Below are positions 14,658-20,113 of a stretch of DNA of 20,113 nucleotides, piece by piece. Numbering within the stretch: position 1 is the stretch's first letter; each line of letters starts with the position of its first letter. The DNA comes from an uncultured Arcobacter sp. (GTDB lineage: Bacteria > Campylobacterota > Campylobacteria > Campylobacterales > Arcobacteraceae), in assembly GCA_913062735.1 (NCBI GenBank), contig CAJXWI010000004.1, positions 1-20,113 on the forward strand, read 5' to 3'. The notes beneath the pieces are model-generated. The model was given only the letters and a program-made list of their open reading frames with translations. It was not told where the DNA came from and ran no database searches. Position numbers and translations under genes: made by a program.

Positions 14658-16346
14658 ATGAAAAAATATAATAGTATCAAGAAAACGTCGTTAAAGGTTA
14701 TAATTCCTTTTTCGGTAGTTCTTTTTTTTACTTTTCCTGGGCTTATTTATTATGTAAGTGGTAGTTTTAGTATAATTAAAAAAAATACAGCAGAGATACT
14801 TGTTGTGAAACAAAGAATGGAATCAATTTATATTGCTTACTCTAAACAAGCAAAAAATAGGAAAAATCTTTTTATAAGAGGTTTTAGAAAAAAAGATTTA
14901 GATAAATACTATAAAAAAATAGAAAAATCATCTAAAGAAATTTATATAGAAATGGATATTTTATTTAAAGACCCACTCTTTGCAAAATATACAAAATCTT
15001 TGCATAAAATTAAAAAAAGCCATATTTTTTTAATACAGAAATATTATGAATCCATTGATGTTTATGTTGATGATAATTTTGATTATTTGAATGCTGATAA
15101 ATTAACAAGAGGACGTGGAAAAGAAATTGGTCAACACATACTGGATATTATTAATTTAATTCAAAGTGATTTAACCCAAAAAACAGAAGATAAGTATTCT
15201 GATTTAACAAATAAACTTCTTTATTTATCCTTAATTATTCTTCTAGGCTACTCTATTGTAATGTACTATTTAATTAGAAGTATTTTAAACCCACTAACAA
15301 GAATCTCTAAATTATCATCCTATTTAACATACATAAACACGAATCATTTGGAAGATTATAAAGAATACAAAAAAGATAAAAATGATGAAATTGGAGACTT
15401 GATCACAACCTTTAACAAGTTTTTAAATACTATTGTTGATTATAATAAGAATCTTCAATCTAAGATTTTACAAAGAACGGAAGAGCTTGATTATGCCAAT
15501 GAACAATTACTAAGAATTAATAAAAACTTAACAGATGCAATGAATTATTCAAGTCTTTTACAAGATGCTATTAGACCAGCTAAATCACTTCTTCCTCTCT
15601 TGTATGAAGATGGTTTTATTACTTGGAAACCCAAAAGTAAAGTTGGTGGAGATATTTATTTCATGGATGTTTTAAGGAAGGATGAAAATAAGTCTCTTGT
15701 TATGTGCATTGATTGTACAGGACACAGTATTTCAGGTGCATTTGTAACAATGATTGTAAAATCAATTCAACATGAACTTATTAATAAATTGAATAATAAT
15801 GAAATGGAAATCTCCCCAGGAAAAATTCTAGGATACTTCAATAAAAGAATTAAAGATATTTTACAACAATACAGTAATACATCAAAATCAAATGCAGGAT
15901 TTGATGGAGGAATTTTATTTATTGATAAAAGAGCTGGTTTCTTAACGTATGCAGGTGCAATGATGAATCTAATTATGCTGGATGAGAAAAACTGCGTAAA
16001 ATTGATTAAATCAAATCGTTATTCTGTAGGTTACCAATCTTGTAAATATGACTATGAGTATGAAGAAACGTCAATTATTTTTGAAAAGGAGGTAAAGGTC
16101 TATTTAACTACAGATGGAGTTGTAGACACAATTAGCGAAAAAAAAGAATTGAGGTTTGGAAGAAAAAGGCTGATTGACATGATAACTGAACATCATCATA
16201 AAATATTTAAAGAACAAAAAAAAATATATATATCAATTCTTGAAAATTATAGAGGCAATTATGAAGTAGTGGATGATATCTGTTTTATAGGCTTAAAAAT
16301 TAAAAAAACCGTATTAAATGAAGCAGGAGAAGAAAATTATGAGTAA
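14658..16346 (+). CDS. siaA: SiaA-like HAMP-PP2C (SpoIIE-type) phosphatase
   Basis: This 562-residue membrane-bound serine/threonine phosphatase is predicted to dephosphorylate the SiaC domain encoded by the next gene. It has a first helix (about 13-34), a mostly helical periplasmic sensor (about 35-185), a second helix (about 187-206), a HAMP domain (about 207-262, with NPLTRISKLS), a coiled coil (about 265-300) and a SpoIIE/PP2C domain (about 310-548). The metal-binding aspartates are all present: D332 in KVGGD, D352 in CIDCTGHSISGAF, D416 in FDGG, D486 in TTDG and D539-D540 in VVDD. In Pseudomonas, SiaA has the same order and reverses SiaB phosphorylation of SiaC. AAGG (14646-14649) is 8 nt upstream of the ATG. 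The end overlaps the next gene by 8 bases (ATGAGTAA). Confidence 0.88.
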   Translation: MKKYNSIKKTSLKVIIPFSVVLFFTFPGLIYYVSGSFSIIKKNTAEILVVKQRMESIYIAYSKQAKNRKNLFIRGFRKKDLDKYYKKIEKSSKEIYIEMDILFKDPLFAKYTKSLHKIKKSHIFLIQKYYESIDVYVDDNFDYLNADKLTRGRGKEIGQHILDIINLIQSDLTQKTEDKYSDLTNKLLYLSLIILLGYSIVMYYLIRSILNPLTRISKLSSYLTYINTNHLEDYKEYKKDKNDEIGDLITTFNKFLNTIVDYNKNLQSKILQRTEELDYANEQLLRINKNLTDAMNYSSLLQDAIRPAKSLLPLLYEDGFITWKPKSKVGGDIYFMDVLRKDENKSLVMCIDCTGHSISGAFVTMIVKSIQHELINKLNNNEMEISPGKILGYFNKRIKDILQQYSNTSKSNAGFDGGILFIDKRAGFLTYAGAMMNLIMLDEKNCVKLIKSNRYSVGYQSCKYDYEYEETSIIFEKEVKVYLTTDGVVDTISEKKELRFGRKRLIDMITEHHHKIFKEQKKIYISILENYRGNYEVVDDICFIGLKIKKTVLNEAGEENYE

Positions 16347-17280
16347 TAAAAAAAATACTATTTTATTTATGGGATACAGTGGTTACTTTTCTCAAGCTAT
16401 AATTTTATCCTTAATAAAAGCATTAGAAGTTCAACTAAAAGATATTGTCGAAGGGCACACAATTGTACGAAGATTATATATAGTTTTTATAGAATTAGCT
16501 CAAAATGTAATGAAATATTCTAAAAGTGACTATGTTCATAATTACGATAGTGAACAGATCCTTATTGAGTATGATGAAAAAAACTATTATGTTACTACAA
16601 TAAATAATATTGATAATAAAACACTTTTAAAGATTGAAAATATATTTAAAAATATGGGCGAATTAAATAAAGAGGAAATTACAAAAAAATATAAGGAATT
16701 ACGTAAAAGTGGTGAAACTTCACATTCAAATGGTGGAGGAATCGGTTTGTACCAATTGGCTAGAAAGTCCGATAATATTTCTTATCAGATTAAAAAATTA
16801 GATGATAACTTATCAAGGCTTGAAATTACTGTACAAATAAATAAATATGGAGATAAAACAATGAAATACAAGACAATATTTATAGAAAAAACCTTGCATA
16901 CACCTGAAATAAATTTTGATTTTCAACGTGGAATTTTTAGTATTGAAGGCAAATCTTATTCTGAAAATACTTTTGAGTTTTATAAAGAACTGTTAATCAG
17001 TTTAGAAGCTTTTTTCAAAGATCAGTCTAATAAAAAATTGGAAAATATAATATTCAATTTCAAGTTAACGTATTTTAATTCAAGTAGTTCAAAAGCATTG
17101 TTTGAAATGTTTGATTTAATTGATATTTTTGTACAGAGTCAAAGCGATATAAGTGTAAATATTAATTGGGTGTATGATGAAGATGATGATAGTTCTAGAG
17201 AAGATGGTGAAGATTTTCAAGATAGTTTTGACTCTTTAAATATTCAATTACTTGTAAATAAAACTGAGCTAATAAGATAA
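16339..17280 (+). CDS. siaBC: SiaB kinase - SiaC regulatory phosphoprotein fusion
   Basis: This 313-residue protein joins two proteins that are normally separate. Residues 1-174 match the SiaB kinase family: FMGYSGYFSQ at the start, the N-box-like IELAQNVMKYS (E52, N56) and the ATP-lid-like SNGGGIGLYQLARKS (130-144). Residues 175-313 match SiaC (DUF1987): TLHTPEINFDF, then GKSYSENTFEFYKEL, then LTYFNSSSSKALFEMF, and WVYDEDDDSSREDGEDF. S248 occupies the place of the threonine phosphorylated in Pseudomonas SiaC (T68, in an NTSS context). The two halves have the lengths of the separate proteins. M175 (16861) is an in-frame ATG with GGAG 8 nt upstream, so free SiaC might also be made. ATG at 16339 has AGGAG 9 nt upstream and overlaps the siaA stop; an ATG at 16318 is less likely. 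Confidence 0.88.
   Translation: MSNKKNTILFMGYSGYFSQAIILSLIKALEVQLKDIVEGHTIVRRLYIVFIELAQNVMKYSKSDYVHNYDSEQILIEYDEKNYYVTTINNIDNKTLLKIENIFKNMGELNKEEITKKYKELRKSGETSHSNGGGIGLYQLARKSDNISYQIKKLDDNLSRLEITVQINKYGDKTMKYKTIFIEKTLHTPEINFDFQRGIFSIEGKSYSENTFEFYKELLISLEAFFKDQSNKKLENIIFNFKLTYFNSSSSKALFEMFDLIDIFVQSQSDISVNINWVYDEDDDSSREDGEDFQDSFDSLNIQLLVNKTELIR
16849..16863 (+). promoter_or_regulatory. Internal ribosome binding site and ATG for the SiaC half
   Basis: GGAG (16849-16852), an 8-base spacer and ATG (16861-16863) lie in frame at the exact domain border of the SiaB-SiaC fusion. This could drive separate synthesis of a 139-residue SiaC. Its use is inferred. Confidence 0.45.
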
Positions 17281-17285
17281 ATGTT

Positions 17286-18083
17286 ATGAATACAGTAGAA
17301 GATAACAAATATGTATTAGAAATAAAATCTTTACAAACAGATTTTATTTCAACAACTAATAAACTTATAAAAGACATCGAACGTCGTGAAAAAATTATGA
17401 CACGTAGTGATAAGCGGCAAAAACAAGATTATGACCAATTACAAGATAAACTTAAAGAAGTACAATCGTTAGGAAAAGAAATAGAAGAAACGCAAAGAGA
17501 AGTTATTTTCACCATGGGAGCAATAGGTGAGAGTCGTTCTAAAGAAACAGGAAATCATGTAAAAAGAGTTGCAGAATATTCAAAACTTTTGGCCTTATAT
17601 TATGGATTAAATAAAAAAGACGCAGAAATGCTTCAACAAGCAAGTCCTATGCATGATATAGGTAAGGTTGCTATTCCTGATTTGGTGTTAAATAAACCAG
17701 GATCTTTTACGCTTGATGAGCGAATAATAATGGATACGCATGTTAATATTGGTTATGAAATGCTAAAGCATTCAAGCAGACCCCTTCTTAAGTGTGCAGC
17801 AACTATTGCATATGAACATCATGAAAAATACAATGGAAAAGGGTATCCAAGAGCTTTAAGAGGTGAACAAATTCATATTTACGGAAGAATCACTGCATTA
17901 GCAGATGTATTTGATGCTTTAGGAAGTGATAGATGTTATAAAAAAGCTTGGAGCGATGATCGTATTTTTGCTTTATTTAAAAAAGAACGTGGGGAACATT
18001 TTGATCCAAAACTCGTAGATATATTTTTTGAACATCTTGATGAGTTTTTAGATATTAGAGAATCTTTAAGAGATCTTTTTTAA
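17286..18083 (+). CDS. HD-GYP domain c-di-GMP phosphodiesterase
   Basis: This 265-residue cytoplasmic protein is predicted to hydrolyse cyclic di-GMP. Residues 10-78 form a long, charged, probably coiled-coil helix (with IERREKIMTRSDKRQ at 31-45). The HD-GYP domain (about 80-265) carries H91, the HD pair H123-D124 in MHDIGK, H152, HHE (178-180) with GKGYP (184-188), and D207 in ADVFDAL. All metal-binding motifs look complete. It has no receiver domain and no membrane helix, so its input must come from a partner. It starts 5 bases after the SiaB-SiaC stop, in the place that the diguanylate cyclase SiaD occupies in Pseudomonas. The helical N-terminus could be the SiaC docking site, by analogy. 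No clear Shine-Dalgarno precedes the ATG, so coupling is likely. Confidence 0.92.
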   Translation: MNTVEDNKYVLEIKSLQTDFISTTNKLIKDIERREKIMTRSDKRQKQDYDQLQDKLKEVQSLGKEIEETQREVIFTMGAIGESRSKETGNHVKRVAEYSKLLALYYGLNKKDAEMLQQASPMHDIGKVAIPDLVLNKPGSFTLDERIIMDTHVNIGYEMLKHSSRPLLKCAATIAYEHHEKYNGKGYPRALRGEQIHIYGRITALADVFDALGSDRCYKKAWSDDRIFALFKKERGEHFDPKLVDIFFEHLDEFLDIRESLRDLF

Positions 18084-18091
18084 AGTGCAAA

Positions 18092-18119
18092 TTTAACTTT
18101 CTTTTAAATACTTTATAAT
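18092..18119 (+). promoter_or_regulatory. Possible promoter of the SUKH gene
   Basis: TTTAAC (18092-18097), 16 bases, then TATAAT (18114-18119), 24 bases before the start codon. The -35 is weak, but the -10 is perfect. Confidence 0.4.
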
Positions 18120-18142
18120 ATATTACTCCATAAGGAGTTCTT

Positions 18143-18706
18143 ATGAAAAAAGAATTTGATAGATTTAAAATATGGCTTAATGATAATTATAAAGAAGGAA
18201 TAGATGATTTAAATCCTCCTGCTAGTGATGAAGAAATAAAAGAATTAAAAGATACTCTTGGTCTTACTTTACCTAGTGATTTAATTTGTTTACTTAAAAT
18301 ACATAATGGGCAAAAAGGAAATTCTGCTTGGCTTTTTGATTCTCAAGAGTTTTTATCAACACATGGAATTATTAATGCATGGAATAACTGGAATACGTTC
18401 TTTCAAACAGATACCTTTCCCAAAAATAAGGCTAATTCAGATCTAGGAATTAAAGATGATTGGTGGAATAAAAAATGGATTCCTTTTTGCTCACCTGGAT
18501 CAGGGGATCATTATTGTATTGACTTAGATCCTACAAAGATGGGAAAAAGTGCTCAAATTATTACGCTTTGGCATGATTATGATGAAAGAGAATTAGTAAG
18601 TTTAAGTTTAAAAGACTGGTTCAATGACTATATTGAACAATTATTTAGCGGAGATTTTTTTTATTCGAAAGAATATAATTCAATTGTAAACAAAAATGAA
18701 ATATAA
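18143..18706 (+). CDS. SMI1/KNR4 (SUKH) family protein
   Basis: This 187-residue soluble protein has SUKH features: NPPASDEEIKELKDTLGLTLPSDLICLLKIHNG (24-56, given as a span), the WIPFCSPGSGDHYCIDLDP segment (about 114-132) and a WHDYDERELVS region before a C-terminal helix. SUKH proteins are often immunity proteins against polymorphic or contact-dependent toxins, while others have housekeeping roles. AAGGAG (18132-18137) is 5 nt upstream of the ATG. No toxin gene is visible on either side, so this is an orphan. It is separated from the HD-GYP gene by 59 bases that hold a possible promoter and is closed by a strong terminator, so it probably forms its own unit. Confidence 0.88.
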   Translation: MKKEFDRFKIWLNDNYKEGIDDLNPPASDEEIKELKDTLGLTLPSDLICLLKIHNGQKGNSAWLFDSQEFLSTHGIINAWNNWNTFFQTDTFPKNKANSDLGIKDDWWNKKWIPFCSPGSGDHYCIDLDPTKMGKSAQIITLWHDYDERELVSLSLKDWFNDYIEQLFSGDFFYSKEYNSIVNKNEI

Positions 18707-18709
18707 ATT

Positions 18710-18745
18710 GAACTAAAAAGAGAGGTATCTTTTTAGTTCTTTCTT
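18710..18745 (+). terminator. Intrinsic terminator after the SUKH gene
   Basis: GAACTAAAAAGA (18710-18721) and TCTTTTTAGTTC (18728-18739) are perfect complements around the loop GAGGTA, followed by TTTCTT. It is the clearest rho-independent terminator in the window, with a stem that also carries an A-run and T-run and so could work in both directions. Confidence 0.85.
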
Positions 18746-18811
18746 AATTAGATATAATATGTAATATGATAAGAACTTCTTAAATCTTTACAAACCCCAA
18801 GGAATATATTA

Positions 18812-20113
18812 GTGCGACACTTGAGCCTAAAAAATCTACATTTTAAGTATAAAAACTCTGTACTGTCTATTTTTGAAAATCTAAATTTAGAGTTTGAGCA
18901 AGGCTGGTGCTGTATTGTTGGAGCTAATGGTTCAGGGAAAAGCACACTTTTAAAACTTATTTCAAAAGAAGAAAAAGCAGATGAGGGAAGTATAACAGGG
19001 AATGATTTAACACATTATTGTGTACAAAGCACAGAAGAGATTCCTCCTAACTTAGAAGATTTTATGATGACGTATACCAGTAAAGCGTTTAAAATAAGAG
19101 ATATGCTAAATATAAATGATGAATGGTTATATCAGTGGGATACGCTTTCTTTTGGTGAGAAAAAAAGAATGCAAATAGCACTTGCTATTTTTGTAGAACC
19201 AGATGTTTTGCTTGTGGATGAGCCTACGAATCATTTAGATGTAAAAAGTAAAAAGATAGTCTTAGAAGCGCTTAAAGCCTTTAAAGGAATTGGAATACTT
19301 GTTAGCCATGATAGAGAACTTTTGGATAATTTAACACAGGCTACTATAATTTTAAGAAACAGTCATATTTTTTCGTTTAAAACTTCTTTTTCAAAAGCAA
19401 TGAATGAGTATCTTACAAATATGGATTTTTTAGGAAAATCACAAGACAAACAATACAGTGAATTAAAAAAACTAAAAAAATCCATACAAAACCAAAAAGA
19501 AAAAGTAAGTCAATCTAAAAAACGAATGTCAAAAAGAGATTTAGAACCAAATGATAAAAATAGTAAAACTAAAATTGATTTAGCCAAATTTACGGGAAAA
19601 GATAAAAATGATGGAAGAGAGTTATCCAAACTAAAAGCCAAACAAAATAAACTGATATCCAATACCATTAAAACGGATAAGGTTTTTGAGCTTGGCATTG
19701 AATTTGAAACAGCAAAAAATAAAAATATTTTCCCTATTGTTATTAAAAACAACATCTTAAAATTAGGTGAAATAAAAGAATTGGCTTTTCAATCTCTCTC
19801 AATTAACCAATACGATAAAATTGGACTTATTGGTGAAAATGGTGCAGGAAAAAGTAGTTTTTTAAAGCATCTCTTAGCAAGTGCAGATTTAAAGAATGAA
19901 TATTTATATATAGCTCAAGAGATAACACAAAAAGAGAGCAAAGATATTTTTGATAGAATAAATAATCTTCCTAATGATCTAAAAGGTGAAATATATACCA
20001 TTGTGCGAAAATTAGCCTCAGATCCTATTAAACTACAAGATAGTTTTATTCCAAGTCCAGGGGAGGTGCGAAAACTGATGATTGCAAAAGGTCTTTTAGA
20101 ACATCCTTCTTTG
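18812..20113 (+). CDS. ABC-F family ATPase, N-terminal part (3' end outside window)
   Basis: The frame stays open for 434 codons to the window edge. The start is a GTG at 18812 with AAGGA (18799-18803) 8 nt upstream; the protein begins MRHLSLKNLHFKY. Domain 1 has Walker A GANGSGKST (37-45), signature LSFGE (112-116), Walker B LLVDEPTNHLD (133-143) and H166. A long, lysine-rich linker follows (about 195-320, normally the ribosome-contacting helical hairpin). Domain 2 has Walker A GENGAGKSS (341-349) and the signature PSPGE (414-418); its Walker B lies beyond the window. Lacking membrane helices, it should act on ribosomes, in translation or antibiotic protection. Both signatures deviate from LSGGE. 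The subgroup is not assignable. It does not appear to be the same gene type as the ABC-F gene at base 1. Confidence 0.92.
   Translation, partial: MRHLSLKNLHFKYKNSVLSIFENLNLEFEQGWCCIVGANGSGKSTLLKLISKEEKADEGSITGNDLTHYCVQSTEEIPPNLEDFMMTYTSKAFKIRDMLNINDEWLYQWDTLSFGEKKRMQIALAIFVEPDVLLVDEPTNHLDVKSKKIVLEALKAFKGIGILVSHDRELLDNLTQATIILRNSHIFSFKTSFSKAMNEYLTNMDFLGKSQDKQYSELKKLKKSIQNQKEKVSQSKKRMSKRDLEPNDKNSKTKIDLAKFTGKDKNDGRELSKLKAKQNKLISNTIKTDKVFELGIEFETAKNKNIFPIVIKNNILKLGEIKELAFQSLSINQYDKIGLIGENGAGKSSFLKHLLASADLKNEYLYIAQEITQKESKDIFDRINNLPNDLKGEIYTIVRKLASDPIKLQDSFIPSPGEVRKLMIAKGLLEHPSL

Overview
The window looks like chromosomal DNA of a Campylobacterota bacterium, most likely an Arcobacter-type organism. 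This is inferred from the very AT-rich composition, the strongly A/T-biased codon use, the abundance of Cache, EAL and HD-GYP signalling proteins, and the 'IAHQWKQPL' histidine-kinase style common in that group. I see no rRNA, tRNA, insertion sequence, phage gene or CRISPR array. Both window edges cut ABC-F ATPase genes.

Layout. (1) 1-924 is the 3' part of an ABC-F gene. (2) 1049-3082 is a Cache-GGDEF-EAL membrane protein whose cyclase site is degenerate and whose EAL site is intact. (3) 3292-3591 is a small Dabb-family protein, followed on the minus strand by a single-unit PepSY-TM protein (3708-4253) and an EamA/DMT transporter (4664-5542). (4) 5852-8780 is an electrophile or nitro-compound detoxification cluster: a TetR regulator convergent with an old yellow enzyme (OYE), and a nitronate monooxygenase divergent from the OYE. 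The OYE gene has a near-consensus sigma70 promoter whose -10 element lies inside a palindromic operator. (5) 9071-9997 is an unrecognised acidic protein. A minus-strand pair follows: a sensor histidine kinase (10911-12335) overlapping a periplasmic binding-protein-like gene (10082-10924). (6) 12336-13260 is a 925-base gene-free stretch with phased A-tracts, a consensus -35 element and a perfect 17-bp inverted repeat. (7) 13261-18083 is a tightly packed plus-strand gene run: a duplicated PepSY-TM protein, an 84-aa unknown ORF, a SiaA-like HAMP-PP2C phosphatase, a SiaB-SiaC fusion protein and an HD-GYP phosphodiesterase. (8) An orphan SMI1/KNR4 (SUKH) protein is closed by a clear intrinsic terminator, then the 5' part of a second ABC-F gene runs off the window.

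The most interesting system is the 13261-18083 run. In Pseudomonas, SiaA (phosphatase) and SiaB (kinase) set the phosphorylation of SiaC, and unphosphorylated SiaC activates the diguanylate cyclase SiaD. Here kinase and substrate are one polypeptide, the SiaC half keeps its own in-frame ATG with a Shine-Dalgarno-like sequence, and the cyclase is replaced by an HD-GYP phosphodiesterase with a long N-terminal helical segment. I infer a partner-switching circuit that controls c-di-GMP breakdown rather than synthesis. A possibly heme-binding PepSY membrane protein may be co-transcribed with it.
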